The translations under genes and the position numbers were made by a program. The notes under the pieces were generated by a model. It did not search any database and was not told where the DNA came from. It saw only the letters and a list, made by a program, of their open reading frames with translations. Positions 35,601 to 46,612 of a stretch of DNA of 64,000 nucleotides are shown one piece after another. Within the stretch, counting starts at the first letter, position 1. Every line of letters begins with the position of its first letter. Source of the DNA: Rhizomys pruinosus (Eukaryota > Chordata > Mammalia > Rodentia > Spalacidae); the NCBI GenBank assembly GCA_009823505.1, contig VZQC01005738.1, positions 354,104 through 418,103 on the forward strand, read 5' to 3'.

Positions 35601-36718
35601 GCCCCATTCTGTGGCTGCATTCTGTGGTTCCACTCTGTGGCTCCACTCTGTGGCCCCATTCTGTGGCGCCATTCTGTGGCTCCGTTCTGTGGCTCCATTC
35701 TATGGCCCCATTCTGTGGCTCCGTTCTGTGGCCCCATTCTGTGGCCCCTTTCTGTGGCTCCATTCTGTGGCCCCTTTCTGTGGCTCCATTCTGTGGTTCC
35801 ACTCTGTGGCCCCTCTGTGGCCCCATTCAGTGGCTCCATTCTGTGGCTCCTCTGTGGCCCCATTCTGTGGTTCCATTCTGTGGTTACACTCTGTGGCCCC
35901 ATTCTGTGGCCCCATTCTGTGCTGTGGCTCTGTTCTGTGGCTCCATTCTGTGGCCCCATTCTGTGGCTCAATTTTGTGGCTCTATTCTGTGGTTCTGCTC
36001 TGTGGCTCCATTCTGTGGCTCTATTCTGTGGTTCCACTCTGTGGTACCACTCTGTGGTTCCATTCTGTGGCTCCACTCTGTGGCCCCATTCTGTGGCTCC
36101 GTTCTGTGCCTCCATTTTATGGCCCCATTCTGTGGCCCCTTTCTGTGGCTCCATTCTGTGGCCCCTTTCTGTGGCTCCATTCTGTGGCCCCTTTCTGTGG
36201 TTCCACTCTGTGGCCCCATTCTGTGGCCCCTCTGTGCCCCATTCAGTGGCTCCATTCTGTGGCTCCTCTGTGGCCCCATTCTGTGGCTCCATTCTGTGGT
36301 TACACTCTGTGGCCCCATTCTGTGGCCCCGTTCTGTGGCTCCATTCCTTGGCCCCATTCTGGGCTGTGGCTCTGTTCTGTGGCTCCATTCTGTGGCCCCA
36401 TTCTGTGGCTCCATTCTGTGGTTCCACTCTGTGGCTCCATTCTGTGGCTCCATTTTGTGGCTCTATCCTGTGGTTCCGCTCTGTGGTTCCATTCTGTGGC
36501 TCCATTTTGTGGCTCTATTCTGTGGCTCCATTTTGTGGCTCTATTCTGTGGTTCCACTCTGTGGTACCACTCTGTGGTTCCATTCTGTGGCTCCATTGTG
36601 TGGCTCTATTCTGTGGTTCCACTCTGTGGTACCACTCTGTGGCTCCATTCTGTGGCCCCTTTCTGTGGCTCCATTTTGTGGCCCCATTCTGTGACTCCGT
36701 TCTGTGGCTCCATTCTGT

Positions 36719-36822
36719 GGCTCCACTCTGTGACTCCATTCTATGGCCTCATTCTGTGGCTCCATTCTGTGGCTCCACTCTGTGACTCCATTCTATGGCC
36801 TCATTCTGTGGCTCCATTCTGT
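36719..36822. repeat. 52-bp (4-unit) block duplication in the array
   Basis: The variant pair 'tgtgactccattctatggcc' occurs at about 36730 and 36782 in the same four-unit context, and again near 37028 and 37388 in altered form. Confidence 0.8.
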
Positions 36823-37999
36823 GGCCCCATTCTGTAGCCCCATTCTGTGGCCCCGTTCTGTGGCTCCATTCTGTGGCCCCATTCTCTGGCCCCTGTTCTG
36901 TGTGGCCCCTCTGTGGCCCCATTCTGTGGCTCCGTTCTGTGGCCCCATTCTGTGGCTCCATTCTGTGGCTCCAATTGGTGGCCCTGTTCTGTGCCCCTTT
37001 CTGTGGCTCCATTCTGTGGCTCCACTCTGTGACTCCATTCTATGGCCTCATTTCTGTGGCTCCACTCTGATTCCATTCTGTGGCCCCATTCTGTGGCCCC
37101 GTTGTGTGGCCCTATTCTGTGGCCTTTCTGTGGCTCCATTCTGTCACTCCATTCAGTGGCCCTTCTGTGGCTCCATTCTGTCACTCCATTCTGTGGCTCC
37201 GTTCTGTGGCCCCATTCCGTGGCCCCATTCCGTGGCCCCTTTCTGTGGCTCCATTCTGTGATTCCACTCTGTGGTGCCACTCTGTGGTTCCATTCTGTGG
37301 CCCCTTTCTGTGGCTCCATTCTGTGGCTCCATTCTGTGGTTCCACTCTGTGGCCCCATTCTGTGGCTCCATTCTGTGGCTCCATTCTGTGACTCCATTCT
37401 ATGGCCTCATTTCTGTGGCTCCACTCTGTGACTCCATTCTGTGGCCCCATTATTTGGCTCTATTCTGTGGCTCCATTCTGTGGCTCCACTCTGTGGACCC
37501 TTCTTTGGCCCTGTTCTGTGGCTCCATTCTGTGGCCCTGTTCTGTGGCCCCGTTCTGTGGCTCTGTTCTGTGGCCCCCATTCTGTGGCCCCGTTCTGAGG
37601 CTCCATTCTGTGGCCCCATTCTGTGGTTCCATTCTGTGTTCCATTCTGTGGCCCCATTCTGTGGCCCTGTTCTGTGGTTCCACTCTGTGGTTCCACTCTG
37701 TGGTTCCACTCTGTGGCCCCGTTCTGTGGTTCCACTCTATGTTCCACTCTGTGGCCCCATTCTGTGGCCCCATTCTGTGGTTCCACTCTATATTCCACTC
37801 TGTGGCCCCATTCTGCGGCTCCATTCTGTAGCCCCGTTCTGTGGCCCCATTCTGTGGCCCAGTTCTGTGGCCCCGTTCTGTGGCCCAGTTCTGTGGCTCC
37901 ATTCTGACTACTCTAGTTCCACTCTGTGGCCCCATTCTGTGGCTCCGTTCTGTGGCTCCTTTCTGTGGCCCCATTGTGTGGCCCCATTCTCTGGCTCCA

Positions 38000-39640
38000 T
38001 TCTTTGGTTCCACTCTGTGCTTCCACTCTGTGGTTCCATTCTGTGGCCCCTTTCTGTGGCTCCATTCTGTGCCTCCATTCTGTGGCCCCATTCTGAGGCT
38101 CCATTCTGTGGTTCCACTCTGCTTCCACTCTGTGGCTCCACTCTGTGGCCCCTTTCTGTGGCTCCAGTCTGTGGCTCCATTCTGTGGCTCCGTTCTGTGG
38201 CTCCATTCTGTGGCTCCACTCTGTGGCTCCATTCTGTGGTTCCACTCTGTGGCCCCATTCTGTGGCTCCGTTCTGTGGCTCCGTTCTGTGGCTCCATTCT
38301 GTGGTTCCACTCTGTGGTACCACTCTGGTTCCACTCTGTGGCTCCGTTCTGTGGCTCCATTCTGTAGCTCCATTCTGTGGCTCCACTCTGTGGCCCCATT
38401 CTGTGGCAAAATTCTGTGCTGTGGCCCCATTCTGTGGCTCCGTTCTGTGGTTCCACTCTGTGGCCCCATTCTGTGGCTCCATTCTTTGGTTCCACTCTGG
38501 CTCCATTCTGTGGCCCCTTTCTGTGGCTCCATTCTGTGGTTCCGTTCTGTGGCTCTATTCTGTGGCTCCGTTCTGTGCTCCATTCTGTGGCCCCATTTCT
38601 GTGGCTCCACTCTGTGGCTCCATTCTTTGGCCCCATTACTGTGGCTCCACTCTGGCTCCATTCTGTGGCCCCACTCTGTGGCCCTGCTTTGTGGCTCCAT
38701 TCTGTGGCCTCGTTTTGTGGCTCCATTGCTCTGTTCTGTGGCTCCACTCTGTGACTCCATTCTGTGGCCCCATTTCTGTGGCTCCAATCTGTGGCTCCAT
38801 TCTGTTGCCCCATTCTGTGACTGTTCTGTGGCTCCATTCTGTGGCCCCATTTCTATGGCTCCACTCTGTGGCTCCATCTGTTGCCCCATTCTGTGACTCT
38901 GTTCCATGTCTCCATTCTGTGACCCCGTTCTGTGGCTCCATTCTGTGGCTCCATACTGTGGCCCCATTCTATGACCCCATTCTGTGGCTCCGTTCTGTGG
39001 CCCCGTTCTGTTTCTCCATTCTGTGGTTCCACTCTGTGGTTCCACTCTGGACCATTCTGTGGCCCCATTCTGTGTCCCCGTTCTGTGGCCCCGTTCTGTG
39101 GCCCCATTCTGTGGCTCCATTCTGTGGCCCCGTTCTGTGGCTCCATTCTGTGGCCCCATTCTGTGGCCCCGTTCTGTGGTCCCTTTCTGTGGCTCCATTC
39201 TGTGCCCCCATTCTGTGGTTCCACTCTGTGCTTCCACTCTGTGGCTCCATTCTGTGGCCCCTTCCTGTGGCTCCATTCTGTGCCTCCATTCTGTGGCCCC
39301 ATTCTGAGGCTCCATTCTGTGGTTCCACTCTGCTTCCACTCTGTGGCTCCACTCTGTGGTCCCTTTCTGTGGCTCCAGTCTGTGGCTCCATTCTGTGGCT
39401 CCACTCTGGCTCCATTCTGTGGTTCCACTCTGTGGTACCACTCTGTGGTTCCACTTTGTGGCCCCATTCTGTGGCTCCGTTCTGTGGCTCCATTCTGTGG
39501 CTGCATTCTGTGGTTCCACTCTGTGGTACTACTCTGGTACCACACTGTGGTTCCACTCTGTGGCCCCATTCTGTGGCCCCATTCTGTGGCTCCATTCTGT
39601 GCTGTGGCCCCATTCTGTGGCTCCATTCTGTGGCCCCGTT
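38000..39640. repeat. Higher-order repeat, ~1.21 kb period
   Basis: Rare variants recur in the same order with offset 1211: 'ctctgtgcttccactctg' (38013, 39224), 'ttctgaggctccattctg' (38091, 39302), then 'ctctgcttccactctg' and 'ctccagtctgtggctcc'. Offset is about 1209 at 'ctgtggtac' (38312, 39521) and 1183 at 'attctgtgctgtggcc'. At least 400 bp of the block is therefore duplicated. Confidence 0.8.
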
Positions 39641-40021
39641 CTGTGGCTCCATTCTGTGGTTCCACTCCGTGCCCCATTCTGTGGCCCCATTCTGTGGCTC
39701 CATTCTGTGGCCCCTTTCTGTGGCTCTGTTCTGTGGCTCTATTCTGTGGCCCGTTTCTGTGGCTCCGTTCTGTGGCTCCGTTCTGTGGCCCCATTTCTGT
39801 GGCTCCATTCTGTGGCCCCTTTCTGTGGCTCTGTTTTGTGGCCCCTTTCTGTGGCTCCATTCTGTCGCTCCGTTCTGTGCTCCATTCTGTGGCTCCACTC
39901 TGACTCCATTCTGTGGCCCCATTTCTGTGGCTCCACTCTGTGGCGCCACTCTGTGACTCCATTCTGTGGCCCCATTTCTGTGGCTCCACTCTGTGGCTTC
40001 ATTCTGTTGCCCCATTCTCTG

Positions 40022-40260
40022 ACTCTGTTCCGTGGCTCCATTCTGTGGCCCCATTTCTATGCTCCACTCTGTGGCCCCATTCTGTGGCTCCATTCTGTGG
40101 CCCCATTCTTTGGCTCTGTTCTGTGGCTCTATTCTGTGGCCCTTTTCTGTGGCTCCATTCTGTGGCCCCGTTCTGTGGCTCCGTTCTGTGGCCCCGTTCT
40201 CTGACTCTGTTCCGTGGCTCCATTCTGTGGCCCCATTTCTATGCTCCACTCTGTGGCCCC
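40022..40260. repeat. 182-bp (14-unit) block duplication in the array
   Basis: 'tgactctgttccgtggctcc' followed by 'ccatttctatgctccact' occurs near 40020 and 40202, an offset of exactly 14 units. Confidence 0.8.
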
Positions 40261-40810
40261 ATTCTGTGGCCCCATTCTGTGGCCCCATTCTTTGGCTCCG
40301 TTCTGTGGCTCCATTCTGTGGCCCCATTCTGTGGCTCCATTCTGTGGTTCCACTCTGTGCTTCCACTCTGTGGCTCCATTCTGTGGCCCCATTCTGTGGT
40401 TCCACTCTGTGCTTCCACTCTGTGGCTCCATTCTGTGGCCCCATTCTGTGGCTCCGTTCTGTGGTTCCACTCTGTGGCCCCACTCTGTGGACCCATTCTG
40501 TGGCTCCATTCTTTGGTTCCACTCTGTGGCTCCATTCTGTGGCCCCTTTCTGTGGCTCCATTCTGTGACTCTGTTCTGTGGCTCTATTCTGTGGCCCTTT
40601 TCTGTGGCTCCATTCTGTGGCTCCGTTCTGTGCTCCATTCTGTGACTCCATTCTGTGGCCCCATTTCTGTGGCTCCACTCTGTGGCTCCATTCTGTTGCC
40701 CCATTCTGTGACACTGTTCCGTGGCTCCATTCTGTGGCCCCATTTCTGTAGCTCCACTCTGTGGCTCCATTCTGTTGCCCCATTCTGTGACTCTGTTCTG
40801 TGATTCCATT

Positions 40811-40990
40811 CTGTGTCCCCTCTGTGGCTCCATTCTGTGGCTCCATTCTGTGCCCTCTCTGTGGCCCCATTCTGTGGCTCCATTCTGTGGCTCCATTCTG
40901 TGCCCTCTCTGTGGCCCCATTCTGTGGCTCCATTCTGTGGCTCCATTCTGTGCCCTCTCTGTGGCCCCATTCTGTGGCTCCATTTTGTGG
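40811..40990. repeat. Three copies of a 50-bp block in the array
   Basis: The irregular unit 'tgccctctct' begins at 40851, 40901 and 40951, each followed by three standard units. A 50-bp period is not a multiple of 13, so this block spread as a unit. Confidence 0.9.
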
Positions 40991-42016
40991 CCCTGTTGTG
41001 TGGCTCCATTCTGTGGCCCCTCTGTGGCCCCATTCTGTGGCTCCATTCTGTGGCCCCATACTGTGGCCCCATTCTGTGACCCTGTTCTGTGGCTCCATTC
41101 TTTGGCCCCGTTCCGTGGCTCCATTCTCTGACCCCGTTCTGTGGCTCCATTCTGTGGCCCCGTTCTGTGGCTCCATTCTGTGACCCCGTTCTGTGGCTCC
41201 ATTCTGTGGCCCCGTTCTGTTTCTCCATTCTGTGGTACCACTCTGTGGTTCCACTCTGGACCATTCTGTGGCCCCATTCTGTGGCCCCGTTCTGTGGCTC
41301 CATTCTGTGTCTCTGTTCTGTGGCCTCATTCTGTGGCCCCGTTCTGTGGCTCCGTTCTGTGGCCCCATTCTGTGGCCCCATTCTGTGGCCCCTCTCTGGC
41401 TCCATTCTGTGACCCCATTCTGTGGTTCCACTCTGTGACCCCATTCTGTGGTTCCACTCTGTGGCTCCATTCTGTGGCCCCATTCTGTGACTCCATTCTA
41501 TGGTTCCGCTCTGGTTCCACTCTGTGGCTCCATTCTGTGGCCCCATTCTGTGACCCCCGTTCTGTGGCTCTGATCTGTGGCTCCATTCTGTGGCTCCAGT
41601 CTGTGGTTCCACTCTGTGGCCCCATTCTGTGGCCCCGTTCTGTGGCCCCTTTCTGTGGCCCCATTCTGTGGCCCCGTTCTGTGGCTCCGTTCTGTGGCTC
41701 CATTCTGTGGGCCCTTTCTGTGGCCCCTTTCTGTGGCTCTGTTCTGTGGCCCCGTTCTGTGGCCCCACTCTGTGGCCCCGTTCTGTGGTTCCACTCTGTG
41801 GCCCCCTTCTGTGGCTCCACTCTGTGGCTCCATTCTGTGGCCCCATTCTGTGGCTCCACTCTGTGGTTCCACTCTGTGGCCCTGTTCTGTGGCTCCATTC
41901 TGTGGGCCCTTTCTGTGGCCCTGTTCTGTGGCCCTGTTCTGTGGCCCTGTTCTGTGGCCCCTTTCTGTGGCCCCGTTCTGTGGCTCCGTTCTGTGGCCCC
42001 GTTCTGTGGCCCCGTC

Positions 42017-42580
42017 TGTGGCCCCTTTCTGTGGCTCCTTTCTGTGGCCCCGTTCTGTGGCCCCCTTCTGTGGCCCCCTTCTGTGGCTCCGTTCTGTGGC
42101 CCCTTTCTGTGGCTCCATTCTGTGGCCCCATTCTGTGGTTCCACTCTGTTCCACTCTGTGGCCCCATTCTGTGGCCCCGTTCTGTGGTTCCACTCTGTGA
42201 CCCCATTCTGTGGCTCCACTCTGTGGCTCCATTCTGTGGCCCCATTCTGTGGCTCCACTCTGTGGTTCCACTCTGTGGCCCCATTCTCGTGCTCCAATCT
42301 GTAGTTCCACTCTGTGACTCCATTCTGTGGCCCCTTTCTGTGGCTCCTTTCTGTGGCCCCGTTCTGTGGCCCCCTTCTGTGGCTCCGTTCTGTGGCCCCT
42401 TTCTGTGGCTCCATTCTGTGGCCCCATTCTGTGGTTCCACTCTGTTCCACTCTGTGGCCCCATTCTGTGGCTCCATTCTGTGGCCCCATTCTGTGGCTCC
42501 ACTCAGTGGTTCCACTCTGTGGCCCCATTCTCGTGCTCCAATCTGTAGTTCCACTCTGTGACTCCATTCTGTGGCCCCAT
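42017..42580. repeat. Recent ~296-bp and ~244-bp block duplications
   Basis: 'actctgttccactctgtgg' occurs at about 42143 and 42439 with matching upstream units. 'ccattctcgtgctccaatct' occurs at 42281 and 42525. A related form, 'ccattctcctgctcc', follows near 42629. Confidence 0.8.
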
Positions 42581-42962
42581 TCTGTGGCCCCGTTCTGTGG
42601 CCCCATTCTGTGGTTCCACTCTGTGGCCCCATTCTCCTGCTCCATTCTGTACTTCCACCTTGTGACTCCATTCTGTGGCCCCATTCTGTGGCCCCGTTTT
42701 GTGGCTCCATTCTGTGGGCCCCATTCTGGTTCCACTCTGTGGCCCCATTCTCTGGCTCCATTCTGTAGTTCCACTCTGTGACTCCATTCTGTGGCCCCAT
42801 TCTGTGGCCCCCATTCTGTGGCTCCATTCTGTGGCCCCATTCTGTGGCCCCGTTCTGTGGCCCCGTTCTGTGGCTCCATTCTGTGGCCCCATTCTGTGGC
42901 CCCGTTCTGTGGCCCCATTCTGTGGCTCCATTCTGTGGCCCTGTTCTGTAGCTCCATTCTCC

Positions 42963-43514
42963 TTTGATCATCATAGTTATGCTTCTTTGGAGCATCATTT
43001 CCAAAATGACTTTTTCATTTGGATTTGTATCTCTTGGGGCAGGAAAGTCTTCTCTGATTTAATAGGCCTTTAATAATAGAGTAAAGGAAAGAAAATTTAT
43101 AGTTCATTAAAAATCAGTCTATATTAAGATCACAAAACCATTTCAGCATTAATTGATATGTATTAACAGTGACCAAAGGCCATATTTTTAAAGACTTATG
43201 CAGACATGAAACAAATGAAGATATGGAAAGGGATAAACTCCCATGCCCCTGCCACACCCTTTCTTTTTCTTCTCATAAACCCTAAGTATACTGTGACCTT
43301 ATTAACCTTAGGTAGGCATAAAGGTCTTGTCTTAATGAATGAAAAACTAGCCACTTCAAGTAGGAAAATTCATCTTCTCCCTAGAAGGTCGCATTTGAAT
43401 GAATTTATTTTCAGCTTCTTCCTTCTTCCCCACCCACCAAATACATGTGCATTATCCAAACCTGCTGATAAACAGTTTCAAAAATGGAGATGCAGACCCT
43501 TTTATTGTTTTGTT
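42963..43514. other. Unique non-coding DNA right of the array
   Basis: The array stops abruptly at 'tccattctcctttgatcatc'. No repeat or exon is recognised. Confidence 0.4.
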
Positions 43515-43665
43515 TTTCATGTTTTTGAGACAGGGTCTCCATGAAGCCATAGCTGGCCCGGAGCTCACTATGTAGACCAGGCTGGCCTCCATCTCATAGA
43601 GATCCACTTGCCTGTGCCTCCCAAGGGCTGGGATTAAAGGGGTGCACCACCACACCTGCTGAGAT
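43515..43665 (-). mobile_element. B1 SINE, antisense
   Basis: 'ttttgagacagggtctcc', 'ctatgtagaccaggctggcc', 'gggctgggattaaaggggtg': reversed, nearly complete B1. Confidence 0.85.
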
Positions 43666-43714
43666 GCCCAATCTTAGTGGATATACAGACATCTCTTCCT
43701 TCAAAACATGTTTT

Positions 43715-43835
43715 CTGTCTGGTTGGTTTGTTGGTTGGTTCTGCTTTGCAGTGCTGGGGGTCTGGTCTAAGGCCCTGCTTTTCAGGCTCTGCAGATGCCC
43801 TACTCTTGGGCTACATCCCCAGTGCTCAATCACGT
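43715..43835 (-). mobile_element. SINE (B4-like) fragment, antisense
   Basis: 'cagtgctgggggtctggtct' and 'ctcttgggctacatcccc' resemble the reversed ID-like half of B4. Short and diverged. Confidence 0.45.
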
Positions 43836-44415
43836 CTCCACATACAGAGCAGAAGGCTGTAGTTTTCAGAGCCGTGTGAGAGAGGAGATTGCCTAGAGCC
43901 TTGTTAAGATGATCCCTGGCCAGTAAACCTGAAAATGGGGGCTCATGGCACAAGGGCTTAAACAGCAACAACGCCTCTTCCAGGGCAGCCGCATCGGAGA
44001 TGCTTTCCTGTTCCACGTGCAGATAAGGAACACACTGGAAACTAGGAATGTGGGAGCACTTTTATGAGCAGCTAATTACCCCAGTTGTAGGTCACCTCCT
44101 CTGAGGAAAACCAATCACAGGACAAGAAGCCTGCTCTGAGCACAAAGGCATCCCAAGATGCCTTGCTTCTGCTTAGGTCAGAGGAGATCAATGGTTCATC
44201 TAGAAGAGCCAAATCTGAGTTCAGGAGTATCAACTCTCTAAAAGTCAGCCTCTAGAACCTGATATTGAATGACAGAGAACCATCACCAACACCCCACCCG
44301 ACCCCACCAGGCTGGCCCCATCTCCTCTTCTCTCACTGCATAAAATTCTCTCAAATAAAAATGAAAATCTTATTGCCTTAAAACTTTTCAGTGAGGGATA
44401 GCTTTATTAATTCTG
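43836..44415. other. No feature recognised
   Basis: Non-coding unique sequence; nothing supported. Confidence 0.4.
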
Positions 44416-44419
44416 AAAT

Positions 44420-44602
44420 TTTGTTTTGTTTTGTTTCTGGGTTTATATTTTTGTTGACATGGTCACTCAGCTCCAGCCCACCTGGAAATCACTATGTAGA
44501 CCAGGCTGGCCTTGATCTCACAAAGATCAGTCTCCCTGTGCCTCTGCCTAACAAGTGCTGGGATTAAAAGCTTGCACCACCACATCTGGCATACCTTTAG
44601 AA
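44420..44602 (-). mobile_element. B1 SINE, antisense, diverged
   Basis: 'ctatgtagaccaggctggcc', 'aagtgctgggattaaaagct' and a GTTTT-rich reversed tail. Confidence 0.75.
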
Positions 44603-44618
44603 GTTTTAATCTTTATCA

Positions 44619-44655
<37 letters not shown>

Positions 44656-44808
44656 AGGTATGCTACAACACATAAGTGGAGGTCAGAGGTAAACTCTGGA
44701 ATTGGCTCTCTCCTTCCACCTTTATGTGGGCTCCAGGGATGGAACTCAGGTCCTCAGGCTGGCTTGGCATTCTCCTTTATCTGTTGAGCCATCTCTCTGG
44801 CCCCTGCT
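44603..44808 (-). mobile_element. B3-type SINE, antisense, with (GT)n
   Basis: GT run (44623-44653, the reversed CA tail), then 'aagtggaggtcagaggtaaa', 'ccagggatggaactcaggtc', 'gagccatctctctggccc'. Confidence 0.75.
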
Positions 44809-45766
44809 GTTAGTTTTCACATGGAAGTTTTGACCATTTGGCTACTGCAATGAGAAAGGTGAACTGCATCTTTGTAGGAATCTCCGTGCCGTACAGGGAG
44901 CTCCTCCTCCACGCACTAAGTTACTTAAAACTTCTTCAGTCAGTTTTATTCTGTGAAAAATCTTCTAATCTCTTAACAAATGAAAACCACAAACCAAATA
45001 CTCTTACCACCCCGTGAAACTGTGGCTCATGAGATTCTATTTTCCTTCAAAATTAGAAAGGAAATATGGATAACATTTTCACTTGGGACTTGGAGAGCAT
45101 TAGTACTGGGAGTTATTGATATATACTATTACATTTTGGGCAAACTACTTAACCTCTTTGGCCCTTTCTCCATCTGGAAACTCAGAAGATAAGTAGTTCA
45201 TATCCACAGTACTATTTCAAAGGCAACCTGATGAGAAATTGGAAAGCACTTTACAAACATTAAGTGCTCTGCAGTGACTGCTTACTGTGCGGAGGGCTAT
45301 TTTCAGACCCATCTAGGATCAAGAAAGAAAGAGAGAAAGAGAGAGAGAAAGAAAAGAGAAAAGACCCCAACATCTAGCTTCTAATATAAACTGAACAGTA
45401 TAACAGGAACAAAAGTAAGGCAAGCAGGAAATTTTGATGGATTCAAGGGGTGGGGTTTGGAAGCGTGGAGTGGGTACCACTTCAGCAAACAGCTGCTTTC
45501 TTTCCTTCTGCCCAGCTCAACGGAAAGCGGATAACCTCTCAAATTCTCATTTGTTCAAATTTAGAACTTGAAATGGATGCCACAGTTGAGTGGACTTGTT
45601 TCTATTGAATAGAGGGCACAAGAGCATGTATGTGGTTCTTTCCACTCCAAGTCAGCAGACATGAACACAGTTCAGTCCTCTGGGAAGAAAGATCCCTTAT
45701 TTATGTTTTCAGGGTAAGAGAAATGAAATGCTCTAACCAAGAGGTGACAGACAAAAAAAATATGTT
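44809..45766. other. No gene recognised; short purine run
   Basis: Unique non-coding DNA with an AG-only run at about 45325-45363. Confidence 0.4.
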
Positions 45767-45767
45767 C

Positions 45768-45939
45768 CTGAGGGGCGTGGTGGCACACGCCTTTGGTCCC
45801 AACACTTGGGAGGCAGAGGAAGGTGGATCTCTGTGAGTTCAAGGCCAGCCTGATCTACAGAGTGAGTTCCAGGACAGCTAGGGCTATAGGGAGACCCTGT
45901 CTCAAAAAAGACAAATATATATATATATATATATATGAC

Positions 45940-45972
<33 letters not shown>
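45768..45972 (+). mobile_element. B1 SINE followed by (AT)n(CA)n
   Basis: 'gaggggcgtggtggcacac', 'tgggaggcagaggaaggtgg', 'caaggccagcctgatctac', 'gagaccctgtctcaaaaaag', then AT runs (45914-45952) and a CA run. Confidence 0.85.
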
Positions 45973-45997
45973 TATGTGTATATGTATATATATTTGG

Positions 45998-46225
45998 TCT
46001 CAGGGCTGGAGAGATGAATCAGCAGTTAAGAGCACTAGCTGCTCTTGCAGAAGACTTGGGTTCTAATCAAATCCCAGCACTTACATGGCGGCTAACAGCC
46101 ATGGTAACTCTAGCTCCAGGGGATCTGACGCCCTCTTCTGACTTCGTCTGGCATTGCACCACATAGGTGCACTTCCGTACATGCACACGATACATGTATA
46201 TACAAAAAAGAAAAGGAAAAAATGT
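45998..46225 (+). mobile_element. B2-type SINE
   Basis: 'cagggctggagagatgaatc', 'agagcactagctgctcttgc', 'gggatctgacgccctcttct', ending in AT/A-rich tail. Confidence 0.8.
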
Positions 46226-46459
46226 TCTCTAGGCTAGGTGTCCAGCAAGAAAGATAAAAGAAAATGTGTTTTATATACATATATGTATGTGTATATGTAC
46301 ATATGTATGTGTGAACATTTTTCATCCATAAAGAATGAAGTCTCATTATTTGCACAAAAATGAATGAAACTATAATCATTTGAAGTAAATTAATCCTGTC
46401 TCAGAAAGACAATGTCATCTGTTTTCTCTCAAATTTTGGTTTCTAGATTTCTTTGGGGA

Positions 46460-46612
46460 GGGTTCTTTTTGGAACAGGATCTCCCTGTAGCTCCAGCTGT
46501 CCTGGAACTTATTATGTAGACCAGGCTGGCCTTGAACTCACAAAGATTCACCTGCCTCTGCCTCTAGAATGCTGGATTAAAGGCATGTGCCACTATGCCT
46601 GGCATGGTTTCT
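46460..46612 (-). mobile_element. B1 SINE, antisense
   Basis: 'ttattatgtagaccaggctg', 'cttgaactcacaaagattca', 'aaaggcatgtgccactatgc'. Confidence 0.8.

Larger units (their letters stand above)
34732..42962. repeat. 8.2 kb minisatellite, 13-bp unit
   Basis: About 630 tandem units of CTGTGGCTCCATT. Main variants differ at positions 7-8 and 11-12: CTGTGGCCCCATT, CTGTGGCCCCGTT, CTGTGGCCCCTTT and CTGTGGTTCCACT. Rarer units carry CTGTGA, CTGTAG, CTATGG, CTCTGG or CTTTGG. Length variants include a 14-bp form (extra T, 'ccatttctgtgg') and shortened forms. The first few units (34771-34812) and the last (near 42950) are degenerate, giving clear edges. Since 13 is 1 modulo 3 and the unit has no stop in any frame, all six frames are open for long distances (up to 833 codons on the minus strand, 612 on the plus). 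I see no promoter, start context, splice site or non-repeat domain that would make these genes. Confidence 0.97.

Noticed and set aside
34947..42304. Very long plus-strand frames (up to 612 codons), rich in Cys, Trp, Ser and Pro, as a family of repeat proteins
   Set aside because: They are translations of the stop-free 13-bp repeat in three frames at once, with no promoter, unique domain or frame-specific conservation.
34732..42962. CRISPR array
   Set aside because: Units are contiguous 13-mers without unique spacers, in a vertebrate SINE-rich context and with no cas genes.
37450..43004. Minus-strand frames up to 833 codons (Trp/His/Arg/Glu-rich) as candidate giant proteins
   Set aside because: The same repeat read backwards. 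All three minus frames give the same 13-residue cycle, and the ATG occurs in each unit by chance.
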